A stretch of 64,000 bases of DNA from JBLNDG01 sp050261415 (GTDB lineage: Bacteria; Bacillota; Clostridia; Lutisporales; Lutisporaceae): positions 1 to 64,000 of the forward strand of contig JBLNDG010000225.1 in assembly GCA_050261415.1 (NCBI GenBank). The letters run 5' to 3'. Below the pieces are notes generated by a model. It was not told the origin of the DNA and ran no database searches. It saw only the letters and a program-made list of their open reading frames with translations. Shown one piece after another: positions 52,433 through 61,300 of the stretch. Positions within the stretch are counted from its first letter, which is position 1, and every line of letters begins with the position of its first letter. A program made the translations under genes and the position numbers.

Positions 52433-52810
52433 GTGAATGATTTGAACGAAAATCATTTGAGAATTATTTCGATTACACTCAATATAATTGAGAAAGATAT
52501 TGATGAGATTGAAAAATACCTGAACAATGTGCCTGCCGGAAGAATGTATGATGTTGTTGATGACTTAACTTGTGAGCAAAAGCAGGAGCTCTCAATTAAA
52601 ACCAAATCCTTGAGATCGTTAATTAATGAAATTGCAGACTATTTTAACCTTAAACCGTCAAGAACGAGTCTTCGCGCGATGGTACAAAGCAAAATGACGA
52701 TTAATTGGGCTAACGTTTGCGATATTGAACCGGCAAGGCTAAAAGCATATGGTACTGTTGATACGGGTATGATAAAAATATTAAATTACTATATTAGACC
52801 TGTGCAGTAA
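52433..52810 (+). CDS. hypothetical protein truncated by an IS
   Basis: 125 aa, helical and soluble, no family recognised (a Clostridium-type small unknown with KSLRSLINEIADYFNL). GAAGGTG precedes a TTG/ATG start region. The last codons (GTG CAG TAA) lie in the left end of the IS at 52801, so the native C-terminus is lost. Confidence 0.55.
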   Translation: MNDLNENHLRIISITLNIIEKDIDEIEKYLNNVPAGRMYDVVDDLTCEQKQELSIKTKSLRSLINEIADYFNLKPSRTSLRAMVQSKMTINWANVCDIEPARLKAYGTVDTGMIKILNYYIRPVQ

Positions 52811-54159
52811 AAAGGGAAACATTAAGCAGCAATCCCTAATTTGGAAATCATAGAATCAAGGCTTACCCCTTCAGCTGCACAAGAGTATGCAAACTTGGCA
52901 ATTTCAACCATGTATTGTTGACGGAAATAACCTATGGTATCTCCAATGGTCTTTAGTTTTAATAGTTTCCCATTGGATACTCTAAATAACTCTAAGAATG
53001 TGTAAGACATAAATACCATACTCCAGAATCGCTTTATCGAAGTCAAGGATTCAACCTGGTATTCATCAAAACCAAGAGAATTCTTATGATATCTATAACT
53101 AACTTCAATATCCCAGCGGTTCTGATAATACTCCAGGATAGTAGAGGTATCCAAGCTTACATCAGTACTTACTACAAAAGCTGGTTTATCTGATAAGTCT
53201 GGTTTGCTCCAGCACATTAGAGTAATGGCATTTTCAAGATCATTAATTTTTCCTTCATACCTGTGTACGTAATACTTATTGTCCCCTACTGTAACTGGGC
53301 AGGTTTCATTTTTACGTATATGGATAGAGAAGCTTTTTACACTTGTTTTAATGCCAAAAGGATAAATTACACGGTTGGATTTTATCCTTCCTATAGTATG
53401 ATATCCCCTTTTAAGTCCATGGAGCATAAGCTTTCCTGATGTATACAAAGCATCTACAAGTAAGTACGTAGTTTCTGTAGCCGGTATAAATTCGTCAACC
53501 AATTGCATGGCAAGCTCATGTTTATTCTTGAAATATTTTTTAGCTTTCTTGCAGAAGAACTGCGATCTCAGATAAAGCTTGAAGTTAAGTGGCAGCGAGT
53601 ACTCAGATACTTTGTAATGGGAACTAACAATGCAGTGAGACCACATGGTTTTCCCATCGCTGTGTGAATGATGGTAATCGGGACCTTCAATCTTCTTTGT
53701 AGAATTATACTTTTTACTCAAAGAGTCATCTACAATTAAGAAGCCGACATCATCTTGATTAACATTCTTCTTAACAGCACGTAGAGAATGTGAAATTCTC
53801 TTGTGATTCACATATTCATGGTTCCACTTGTATTCTCCTAAGAATCTGGAACCGCAGCTCCTGTCACGGTTGCAGGTAAGCTTTCTATAGATAGCAGAAA
53901 CATTTTTATTACCTTCGGCAGTGATTATGCCTGAGACCATATTAAGCATATGATTTTGTATCGAAGAAGAATATGGCAACTGTAGTATATTTATATAATT
54001 ACTGATGTTCTGATTTTGTTCCATTATTATCTCAGGCATAAGTTTGACCTCCGAAATGGTATTTTGGTTTTTGGACAATCCTAAATTACCACATTCGGAC
54101 AGCTTATGCTTTTGTTTTGACATTAATTTGGTAATACAATTTTTTACTTTTAGTGCACA
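52801..54159 (-). mobile_element. insertion sequence with DDE transposase
   Basis: Terminal inverted repeats TGTGCAGTAAAAAG (left, 52801) and TGTGCACTAAAAG (right, read inward from 54159) differ at few bases. They enclose one transposase gene. No clear target duplication was seen. It interrupts the end of the ORF at 52433. A scrap of a related transposase lies at 45.8 kb. Confidence 0.75.
52822..54123 (-). CDS. IS4/IS701-like transposase
   Basis: 433 aa. DDE residues: Asp in FLIVDDSLSKKYN (near 130), Asp in TYLLVDALYTSGKL, and Glu in YYQNRWDIEVSYRYHK, the Y-x-x-R-W-x-I-E form of IS4/IS701-type enzymes. The central motif GPDYHHSHSDGKTMWSH is typical of this group. Frame intact, so probably active. 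Confidence 0.88.
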   Translation of the reverse strand: MSKQKHKLSECGNLGLSKNQNTISEVKLMPEIIMEQNQNISNYINILQLPYSSSIQNHMLNMVSGIITAEGNKNVSAIYRKLTCNRDRSCGSRFLGEYKWNHEYVNHKRISHSLRAVKKNVNQDDVGFLIVDDSLSKKYNSTKKIEGPDYHHSHSDGKTMWSHCIVSSHYKVSEYSLPLNFKLYLRSQFFCKKAKKYFKNKHELAMQLVDEFIPATETTYLLVDALYTSGKLMLHGLKRGYHTIGRIKSNRVIYPFGIKTSVKSFSIHIRKNETCPVTVGDNKYYVHRYEGKINDLENAITLMCWSKPDLSDKPAFVVSTDVSLDTSTILEYYQNRWDIEVSYRYHKNSLGFDEYQVESLTSIKRFWSMVFMSYTFLELFRVSNGKLLKLKTIGDTIGYFRQQYMVEIAKFAYSCAAEGVSLDSMISKLGIAA

Positions 54160-54253
54160 ACACTAATTCCCCTAATTAATTGCAGAGTATAGAAATATCT
54201 TATTTTAAAAATAATATATCTGTACAAAAAATTATCTAAAAGGAGTGTTTGAA

Positions 54254-54601
54254 ATGGGCGTAGCAACAATGACAACAAACAGGTATCATACATGCATAGA
54301 CGCATGCACCAAATGTGCTCAAGCTTGCTATGAATGTTTTGAGGCTTGCATTAATGAACCTGATTTAAATGCCAGAAGAGGCTGTGTGAAAATGCTTGTT
54401 GAATGCGCAAAAATGTGCGAAATGTCTGCCGCTCTGATGTCAATGAACAGCCTGTTTGCAAAAGAACATTGCAGGATATGTGCCACTATTTGCGATGCAT
54501 GTGCAAAAGAATGTGATATGTTCAAGGATGAACATTGTCAAAAGTGTGCAGATGAATGCCGCAAGTGTGCCAATGAATGCAGGCAAATGGCCGGAATGTA
54601 A
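54254..54601 (+). CDS. four-helix-bundle copper-binding protein (DUF326/Csp-like)
   Basis: 115 aa from ATG 54254 (GGAG eight bases upstream), with 19 Cys spaced along helices (CIDACTKCAQACYECFEAC; CRICATICDACAKEC; CQKCADECRKCANEC). This is the Csp storage protein pattern in which Cys line the inside of a four-helix bundle and bind many Cu(I). No signal peptide, so cytosolic. No copper operator was found upstream. Confidence 0.9.
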   Translation: MGVATMTTNRYHTCIDACTKCAQACYECFEACINEPDLNARRGCVKMLVECAKMCEMSAALMSMNSLFAKEHCRICATICDACAKECDMFKDEHCQKCADECRKCANECRQMAGM

Positions 54602-54642
54602 AAGAAATAACCAGCAGATAAGCCTGCTGGTTATTTCTTTTT
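54602..54642. terminator. bidirectional terminator
   Basis: AAGAAATAACCAGCAG (54602-54617) inverted as CTGCTGGTTATTTCTT (54624-54639), then TTTT. Serves DUF326 and the opposite NhaC remnant. Confidence 0.88.
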
Positions 54643-54696
54643 AAACTCTTACCGCTTAATTGCATTGCAAAGATAATGTATTTTTATTTGACTGTT

Positions 54697-55833
54697 CTAA
54701 ATAATTAGTACTGCAGTTAAAAACGCTGCCGCAGCTACTGCCGCCGCAGTCAGGTTATACGGCATCTGTGCAGATATATAGTCCATATGCTCTACCTCTG
54801 CAATTCCCGAAGCCATGGCACCCATTCCGGAAAGCGGCAAAGCAATGTCCCCAAAAGTCCCACCGGCAAATACAGCTCCTACAGTCATCGGAATAGAAGC
54901 TCCTGAAACTACTGCTAACGGTATAGCCAAAGGCATAGTTAATGCCCATGTGCCCCAGGAGGAACCGATAAAAAATGTTACTGCCGCTGTAAGCATAAAT
55001 ACTGTTAATGGGACCAGGAAAGCGGGAAGCCTATTCCCCACTGTTGTTGTTATCAGCTTTGGAAGCCCTAGGTTTTTGGATACCCTTGCTATAGGCCATG
55101 CAACTGCCAGAATTGCAATTGTAGTCATAAGCCGGTTCCCGCCTTTTATGAAACGGCTGACCATTTCTTTCAGATGAAGCCCCTGAAAGCGGTAAAAGAC
55201 TACTGAAATTACTGTGGTAACCAAGAGTGCCAAAAGCATTGCTCTGGAAGAATCCGCCTTTGAATATATATCAAGAAGTGTCTTTCCCCCTTTGATCCTG
55301 CCTGACCACCACATGAGATAGAAGCTCATCGGTATGAGGACTATGATGGGAATAATCAGATTCCATGGCCTTGGTTCAATATTCATATCAATTTCACCCA
55401 TCTCATGGTCCATGGACATATCTCCGTGCTCTTTATGCTGCCCCATTCCATTTGTCATACCATGCCCCTTGTGCATGCTTTCCATATTCCCGTCATGATG
55501 TTCTACATGAATTTCCGGTGATATTTCATGCCCTGCTTCTGTTGAGAATGCCATACCCATGCCATGTTTTGCAGTAAGCTGGTCCTGGTAGTCCGGCTTG
55601 CCGGTCATCTGCCTGCCTCGCTCTTCAATTCCCTTATCATCCTCTTTGGCTTTAGCCTCAAACCTTTTCATGGCCCTGAAGTTCAGTATGCCGAAAATTG
55701 AGAGCAATACAACTCCAAAAGAAACGATGCTAAAAAAATTAAATGGTATGCTTTGAAGGAAAACTATATACGGGGATGCATTACTGCCGGCTACCTTTAA
55801 ACCGCTTGCCACAACGCCCACCATATCTTCCAT
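54697..55833 (-). pseudogene. NhaC-type Na+/H+ antiporter missing its N-terminal half
   Basis: 378 codons covering only the second half of an NhaC-like antiporter (IPFNFFSIVSFGVVLLSIFG; FFIGSSWGTWALTMPLAIPL; AGGTFGDIALPLSGMG). No binding site precedes the ATG. The 80-base gap upstream contains LVTDSYHKVRV-stop in one frame, resembling the family's mid-protein TDxYxxSREKLA motif, so the first part was lost. A cytosolic loop rich in His and Met (about residues 88-150, with HGM, HHD, HKGHGM, DHEM) suggests metal sensing or binding. Confidence 0.7.
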
Positions 55834-55914
55834 AAGTTATTAAGCTTACTTTTCCCTTTATTTTTATAACTATACCCTCACCTTGTGATAGCTATCAGTA
55901 ACAAGAACCCCTTT

Positions 55915-56703
55915 TTACATTCCTATTGAATTTTTAAAAGGAATTAGTTTATATAATATCTCTACAATTAAAGTAAACCTGTTTGTAAGCAGCAATATTC
56001 CAAATAGAAGAAGCACTGCACCTGTTATGTAGGATATAAGCCTCTGGTATTTCAAAATTCGTTTTATAAGGTTGAACGACCGTCCAAAAGCTGCCCCAAG
56101 CAGTAAATAAGGTATTGCCAGGCCCATAGAGAACATGAACATCACCAGCATGCCAGTGTGGGAAGAACCTGTACTTCCGGCAAATATCAGCATTGAATAC
56201 AATAGTGGTCCGATGCAATGGGAACATGCAACAGCAAAGAATATACCAACAAGAAATGTAGTAAGATAACTTGCAGCAGCATTTGCTTTGAACCTGTCAA
56301 ATATATTCTCCATAGCTTTTAGGTTTAAAGAAATTGTACTGAAAAATCCAAGCATTTTTAGCGCAAGAAGAATAACCATTATCCCGCCTATTATATTGAA
56401 TATCGCAATATTTTCCTTGATAAAACCAGCAGCTTTTCCCGAAGCCGCACCTGCAGCAGTGAATATAATAGTGAATGCTGCTACAAATAAAAATGTGTTT
56501 ATTATTACTTTCAGCTTGATAGCTTTACTTTTAGCTGCATTTTTCAAATCTTTAACCGACATGCCGGTTATCAAGCTGAAATATACAGTAATCATTGGTA
56601 TAATGCAGGGTGACAGGAAAGAGACCAACCCCGCAATAAATGCCGTCATATATATTGATGTATGCATATAATCCACCGAATCCCTTCCGTATCCTAAAAC
56701 CAT
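55915..56703 (-). CDS. ccdA: cytochrome c biogenesis/thiol transporter CcdA
   Basis: 262 aa, six membrane segments, moves reducing power from cytosolic thioredoxin across the membrane. Redox Cys pair: FLSPCIIPMITVYFS in TM1 and ACSHCIGPLLYSM in TM4. Another start, ATG 56667 with GGTGG upstream, is also plausible and begins just before TM1. In the same direction lie an exported unknown and a methyltransferase-like gene. Confidence 0.92.
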   Translation of the reverse strand: MVLGYGRDSVDYMHTSIYMTAFIAGLVSFLSPCIIPMITVYFSLITGMSVKDLKNAAKSKAIKLKVIINTFLFVAAFTIIFTAAGAASGKAAGFIKENIAIFNIIGGIMVILLALKMLGFFSTISLNLKAMENIFDRFKANAAASYLTTFLVGIFFAVACSHCIGPLLYSMLIFAGSTGSSHTGMLVMFMFSMGLAIPYLLLGAAFGRSFNLIKRILKYQRLISYITGAVLLLFGILLLTNRFTLIVEILYKLIPFKNSIGM

Positions 56704-56725
56704 CTAGATTAGCTCCGCCTTACAA

Positions 56726-57310
56726 TTACTTCAGCATATCCCCTTCATATACATGCTCTCTTGTACCGGTGCTGCCGATGTTTTTAAATACCAGCTTAAA
56801 TGATTTTGTATCCGGACCGACAATAGGCTTTCCGTCAAAATTGTTCTTTATTTTTAGAATACCTGTGATATGATGACCTCCGCCACTGTCCGTATCCCAT
56901 TCGAACCCGTCCCTGACTACAACCCCTGAATCCGTTTGAAGTTCTATATATTTTCTTATATCTACATACTTTGTCAAATCAACTGAATGTGTTCCCAATG
57001 TAACCTCAAATACCAGGGTATCATTGTCCTTTGTACTTGGGCTTAAATAGTTCACGGAAATATCAATATTATCTTTCTGGCTCAATGTCAAATATTTAAA
57101 TTCACTATCGTTTGCATCCTGCTGTAAAGCTGATATTTCTTTATTTTGCTGCACTTCCGCATTTTCGGCAACTGTCTTTTCTTCTGCCGTCACCTCAGCT
57201 TTGCTGCTTAAAAAATAAGTATTGACCACAAATATCAAAGCTGCTATAAATAATAGCATTATGACAGCTACAGTTAATTTTTTTAGTCCTGTTCTTTTCT
57301 TATTACTCAT
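56726..57310 (-). CDS. membrane-anchored extracytoplasmic protein, unknown
   Basis: 194 aa from ATG 57310 (AAGGTGAG upstream). N-terminal membrane anchor (about 10-33), a Glu/Gln-rich spacer (about 40-60), then a beta-rich domain with ISVNYLSPSTKDND, VTLGTHSVDLTKYVD and GGGHHITGILKIKN. The 'THSVDL' domain recurs in proteins near metal or thiol genes, but I cannot assign a function. Starts 8 bases inside the end of the methyltransferase-like gene. Confidence 0.65.
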   Translation of the reverse strand: MSNKKRTGLKKLTVAVIMLLFIAALIFVVNTYFLSSKAEVTAEEKTVAENAEVQQNKEISALQQDANDSEFKYLTLSQKDNIDISVNYLSPSTKDNDTLVFEVTLGTHSVDLTKYVDIRKYIELQTDSGVVVRDGFEWDTDSGGGHHITGILKIKNNFDGKPIVGPDTKSFKLVFKNIGSTGTREHVYEGDMLK

Positions 57311-57318
57311 GATATTAC

Positions 57319-57963
57319 TCACCTTACTATATGTTTTCTTCCTAATATTGGAATGAAGGCTGGCACCTGCTTGCTATATTCCGTATATTTTTCTCCAAAT
57401 TGCTCTATCATCACTTTTTCTTCTTTTTTTGCAAGTTTTGCATACATAACTAACAAAATAGGAGCCATTATTAACGTAATAAGTGTCGGCCACTGTACTA
57501 GAAATCCGATTATCATTAATGCAAACCCGGTATACTGCGGATGTCTTACAAATCTGTATATCCCATTAGTGACAAGTTCACCGTTCCCGGAGTGTATCTC
57601 TCTCCAGCCGACGGCAATCACGATAAGGCCGCTGAATATGAGAATATTGCTAAGAGGATGCAATATGGAATACACAAGTATTGAACCGCCGGAAAGGGCA
57701 ACCCATAAATGACCGTTCAAATGGGTGAATGGATCAAGAACCGGATATTTATTTCCTAAAACAGATATTAAAAAATAAATTGTAAGCGGGAATCCAAACA
57801 TTTCGGTGAATAGAGCCACCATAAATGCGGCAAATGCGCCTAGCGTCCGCCAGTCCCGTTTTGTGACCGGCCTGAAAGCTGTATAGGTAAAGATACCGAA
57901 CATGAGGATGTTGAAAACAACTGACCACCACAGCCCATACTCATATTCATTTAGCAAATGCAT
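57319..57963 (-). CDS. isoprenylcysteine carboxyl methyltransferase-like membrane protein
   Basis: 214 aa from ATG 57963 (GGAGG upstream), five membrane segments. Family motif: GIYRFVRHPQYTGFALMIIGF, then KEEKVMIEQFGEKYTEYSKQVPAFIP, the SAM-binding C-terminal region. Bacterial members are often annotated ICMT but their substrates are unknown. Confidence 0.85.
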   Translation of the reverse strand: MHLLNEYEYGLWWSVVFNILMFGIFTYTAFRPVTKRDWRTLGAFAAFMVALFTEMFGFPLTIYFLISVLGNKYPVLDPFTHLNGHLWVALSGGSILVYSILHPLSNILIFSGLIVIAVGWREIHSGNGELVTNGIYRFVRHPQYTGFALMIIGFLVQWPTLITLIMAPILLVMYAKLAKKEEKVMIEQFGEKYTEYSKQVPAFIPILGRKHIVR

Positions 57964-58074
57964 ATTTTTTACCTCCATAATTTCTTACTTTCACTTAAAT
58001 AGAAGCCTATACATTTAAAGAATTCATGGAAAACAATCCAAGTGATTTCTATCTTCGTACAAGCCGTGTTGAAA

Positions 58075-58108
58075 AAAATAAGCAGCCAAAGCTACTTATT
58101 TTTTTTCT
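58075..58108 (-). terminator. terminator after the Met-rich protein gene
   Basis: On the minus strand AATAAGTAGC pairs with GCTGCTTATT (one G-U), followed by TTTTTT. The stop codon lies in the first arm. Confidence 0.8.
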
Positions 58109-58581
58109 GGTACAAATCCTCCCATCATGCCGTAACCACTGGAATGCATGCCATAAGCAGAATTATGCATTTGATTCATCCCTTCCCTGCCTATGGACTG
58201 CATCATCTGGGCCATATATCCGTATCCATTTTGCTGCATGATGCCTATCATCTTCTGATAATCTTCATCGCTCAGGTTATTCATGAACTCATTCATTTTT
58301 GCATAATTGCCGTCCTGCATGTACTTTGCTGCATCCCCGAACCCGTTTTCCTGCATGATATTAATCATATCAGTATATACATCCTTTGAGAATTTATTTG
58401 ACGCCTGTGTTTCGCTGCTTAGATTTATGCTTTCAACATTTGTATCTTTATCCTGGCTTGCAATTATCTGTGTGCCGTCTTTTTTACTCAAGGCGTTTAA
58501 ATTGTCTGCATATGCCACTCCCCAAATTGATCCCATCATAACTACCATTGCACTTAAAACTACTATTATCTTTTTTTTCAT
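58096..58581 (-). CDS. Met-rich exported protein
   Basis: 161 aa with a Sec signal peptide (MKKKIIVVLSAMVVMMGSIW, cleavage likely after AYA). The mature part holds two copies of a unit like MINIMQENGFGDAAKYMQ (about 97-120; second IGIMQQNGYGYMAQMMQ) and a Met/His/Gly tail (MNQMHNSAYGMHSSGYGMMGG). Met-rich exported proteins often bind Cu(I) or Ag(I). A tandem 22-base repeat lies upstream. GGAGGAG start site. Confidence 0.75.
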   Translation of the reverse strand: MKKKIIVVLSAMVVMMGSIWGVAYADNLNALSKKDGTQIIASQDKDTNVESINLSSETQASNKFSKDVYTDMINIMQENGFGDAAKYMQDGNYAKMNEFMNNLSDEDYQKMIGIMQQNGYGYMAQMMQSIGREGMNQMHNSAYGMHSSGYGMMGGFVPEKK

Positions 58582-58641
58582 TATGAACTCCTCCTTGTTA
58601 GTTTGTTAATCTGTTATTTTCTATATTTCAATAATAACAGA

Positions 58642-58685
58642 ACATTATGAAGAACTTGCGGAGGAATCATGGAGAACTTGTGGAG
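58642..58685. promoter_or_regulatory. tandem 22-base direct repeat upstream of the Met-rich gene
   Basis: Two adjacent units (58642-58663 and 58664-58685) share 17 of 22 bases, with AGAACTTGYGGAG in both. A 22-base period equals two helical turns, the usual arrangement for dimeric OmpR-type response regulators. TATTAT just downstream on the minus strand could be the -10 box, so the repeats would act in place of a -35. Confidence 0.55.
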
Positions 58686-58688
58686 ATT

Positions 58689-59519
58689 TTATCCGCAGCA
58701 GGATTGCTTCTTATCAACTTCCTGCATTTTCCCTTTTATTGCCTTAACAGGACATTTTTCAACACATTTCATACAGCCTGTACACAAATCATAATCTATT
58801 GATGCCAGATTGCCTTCAACTTTAATAGCTTTGCTTTCACATACCTTCTCGCATAATTTGCAAGCGATGCAGCCGGCATTGCATTTTGGCTTTACAACCT
58901 TTCCAGGCTCCTTGTTTTCACATAAAACATGTACGGTTGCCGCTGCAGGAGCCAACTCTATGACTGCCTTCGGACACTCTTTAACGCATATTCCACAGCC
59001 TGTGCAGCAGGTTATGTCAATCTCTGCAACTCCTAGACTATTGATTGTAATAGCGTTGAATGGACAAGCTTTTACGCAGGAACCCAGTCCGAGACATGCA
59101 TATTGGCATGATTTATTGCCTTTTTGTACCAAATTTGCAGCATGGCAATCCTTTATCCCTACATATTCAAAGTTATTACTGCAGTTTGTTCCTCCCTGAC
59201 ACTTGACAACAGCCACCCTGGCAGTCATTTTATCATCTGTTGAAGCGCCTGTTATTTTACTGATTTTCTCTGCTACAGCCTGTCCGCCCACAGGGCAAAG
59301 TCCGATTGACGCTCCTTTATTTATAATTGCATCCGCATATCCGGAACATCCCGGAAAGCCACATGCACCGCAGTTTGCACCGGGAAGCACCTCTTCTATC
59401 ATTTGTACCCTCTCATCTGTCTCTATTGCAAATTTCTTGTTGGAATAGGCAAGAAAAGCTCCGAACAAAACACCCATTCCACCCATAGCACCTGCTGAAA
59501 TTAATAATATCTGATTCAT
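58689..59519 (-). CDS. rnfB: Rnf complex subunit RnfB
   Basis: 276-aa iron-sulfur subunit, the ferredoxin docking site of the Rnf ion pump. N-terminal membrane helix (about 5-25), [4Fe-4S] domain CGACGFPGCSGYADAI, then CQYACLGLGSCVKACPFNA, CTGCGICVKECPKA, CIACKLCEKVCES and CTGCMKCVEKCPVKA. Ends with KKQSCCG. Last gene of rseC-rnfCDGEAB. Confidence 0.96.
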   Translation of the reverse strand: MNQILLISAGAMGGMGVLFGAFLAYSNKKFAIETDERVQMIEEVLPGANCGACGFPGCSGYADAIINKGASIGLCPVGGQAVAEKISKITGASTDDKMTARVAVVKCQGGTNCSNNFEYVGIKDCHAANLVQKGNKSCQYACLGLGSCVKACPFNAITINSLGVAEIDITCCTGCGICVKECPKAVIELAPAAATVHVLCENKEPGKVVKPKCNAGCIACKLCEKVCESKAIKVEGNLASIDYDLCTGCMKCVEKCPVKAIKGKMQEVDKKQSCCG

Positions 59520-59546
59520 TAAAGGATCACCCTCTTATTATTTATT

Positions 59547-60134
59547 CTACATTGAAATCAACCCTGAGAATCCAAGGAATGAAATAGAAAGAACTGCTGC
59601 TGTTAATAGCGTAATTCCTGCACCCTTCAAGCCCGCAGGAACATCCGCATTTTCTATTTTTTCCCTTATACCCGCCATAACCACTATGGCAAGAGTAAAC
59701 CCTATTCCTGCACCAAGTCCGAACACCATGCTTTGTGTCAGGTTATAGCTCTTGTTTACTGCGAGGAGAGCCAGTCCCAATATTGCGCAGTTAGTAGTTA
59801 TCAATGGTAAAAATATCCCTAATGAATTATATAGATCAGGGCTGGTTTTTTTGATGAACATCTCTATCATCTGGACCAGAGAAGCAATAACCAGTACAAA
59901 ACTAACATATTGAAGAAAACGGCTTAATCCATACGGCGCCAGAATATAGGTCTGTATGAGCCATGTTGCCGCAGCCGACAGCGTCAAAACAAAAGTGGTC
60001 GCTATTCCCATACTCAAGGCAACATCAACTTTTTTTGAGACCCCTAAGAACGGGCATATACCTAGAAATCTTGATAAAACAAAGTTATTGACCAGAATAG
60101 CCCCGACAAAAATTAAAACTAAATCCTTCAGCAA
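59547..60134 (-). CDS. rnfA: Rnf complex subunit RnfA
   Basis: 195 aa, six membrane segments. NNFVLSRFLGICPFLGVSKK and TTNCAILGLALL give the half of the intramembrane Fe-S site contributed by RnfA (Cys in LGICPFLG and TNCAI). TTG start with GAAAGGTG. Confidence 0.95.
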   Translation of the reverse strand: MLKDLVLIFVGAILVNNFVLSRFLGICPFLGVSKKVDVALSMGIATTFVLTLSAAATWLIQTYILAPYGLSRFLQYVSFVLVIASLVQMIEMFIKKTSPDLYNSLGIFLPLITTNCAILGLALLAVNKSYNLTQSMVFGLGAGIGFTLAIVVMAGIREKIENADVPAGLKGAGITLLTAAVLSISFLGFSGLISM

Positions 60135-60149
60135 TTAATTCACACCTTT

Positions 60150-60761
60150 CTAATGACAGCAGCTATCTGCCGCTTTATTTTTTGAAAAGCTGTTGAATAT
60201 CCATAACAATATTCCAAGTGTAAGGAATGCACCCGGAGGAAGTATAAATATTACCCATTTAGTAAATCCTGCTCCCATTACCGGTATCCCAAATATGCTG
60301 CCCATACCGAGGATTTCTCTTATTATGCCGAGCATTGTCAAAGCCCAGGTAAAGCCTAATCCATAGCCAATCCCATCCATAGCAGAAAGAAGGACATTGT
60401 TTTTTGAAGCAAAGCCCTCAGCTCTAGCCAGGATGATACAATTAACCACTATAAGCGGTATAAACAGTCCCAATACCTTTTGAATATCCGGGAAATATGC
60501 GGCTAAAACCAGGTCTGCTATTGTTACAAAGGTCGCAATTATTATAATATATCCCGGAATTCTGATTTCATCAGGAATAAGCTTTTTAACAAGGGACACT
60601 ATTATATTTGAACAAACAAGTACAAATGCTGTCGCCAAGCCCATCGCCAATCCGTTAACCGCTGCATTTGTAACAGCCAAAGTCGGGCACATGCCCATAA
60701 GCACTTTGAAAGTAGGGTTCTCTTTCCAGAGTCCCTTCACCAACTCTTTCCATGCCCTCAT
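60150..60761 (-). CDS. rnfE: Rnf complex subunit RnfE
   Basis: 203 aa, homologous to RnfA with inverse topology: NPTFKVLMGMCPTLAVTNAA and LIVVNCIILARAEGFA carry the partner Cys of the membrane Fe-S centre. Start overlaps the rnfG stop (TAATG). Confidence 0.95.
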   Translation of the reverse strand: MRAWKELVKGLWKENPTFKVLMGMCPTLAVTNAAVNGLAMGLATAFVLVCSNIIVSLVKKLIPDEIRIPGYIIIIATFVTIADLVLAAYFPDIQKVLGLFIPLIVVNCIILARAEGFASKNNVLLSAMDGIGYGLGFTWALTMLGIIREILGMGSIFGIPVMGAGFTKWVIFILPPGAFLTLGILLWIFNSFSKNKAADSCCH

Positions 60762-61300
60762 TATTTCTCACCCCCATAAATCTTCAAAACTTCGTCTAAG
60801 GACGTCTTCATCAAATCTGTCAAAGCCTTTGATGATATCGTTGCACCTGTAATAGCCACTACGTCACCCCTCACCTTGAATGGGTCACTCCATGATTTTT
60901 GTGAAAACTGTCCTTTGAAGGAATCAGAATCAATATTCGCGCCAAGGCCGGGAGTTTCCTGTTGTTCAAGTACTATATAGCTATTTATCTTTTTTGTGTC
61001 CAAGTTCAATCCTACCATTAATTTTATTGTACCCTGGAATCCACCACCTTCAGCGACATATGCAAGGCCTATTACCTTACCGTTACTGTCAAGGCCTTCA
61101 AAAATTTGCATATTTCCCTTATTCTTAAATTCCCTGTAGTTTTTGATACCGGGGAGAACTTCAAAAATGGACTTCTGCTGCTTTTCCAGCGCTACCTGCT
61201 GCATTTTAGGTGTCGTAAAGCCGTATACCGAGGCCAGGATACCTCCGGATAGCAAAGAAATTATTGTCAATGCAATAATCAGTTTAGCACTCTTACCCAT
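60761..61300 (-). CDS. rnfG: Rnf complex subunit RnfG
   Basis: 179 aa, one membrane helix then an extracytoplasmic FMN domain. The covalent FMN site is the Thr in ITGATISSKALTD. Other marks: VLEQQETPGLGANI. Overlaps rnfD by 8 bases. Confidence 0.95.
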   Translation of the reverse strand: MGKSAKLIIALTIISLLSGGILASVYGFTTPKMQQVALEKQQKSIFEVLPGIKNYREFKNKGNMQIFEGLDSNGKVIGLAYVAEGGGFQGTIKLMVGLNLDTKKINSYIVLEQQETPGLGANIDSDSFKGQFSQKSWSDPFKVRGDVVAITGATISSKALTDLMKTSLDEVLKIYGGEK

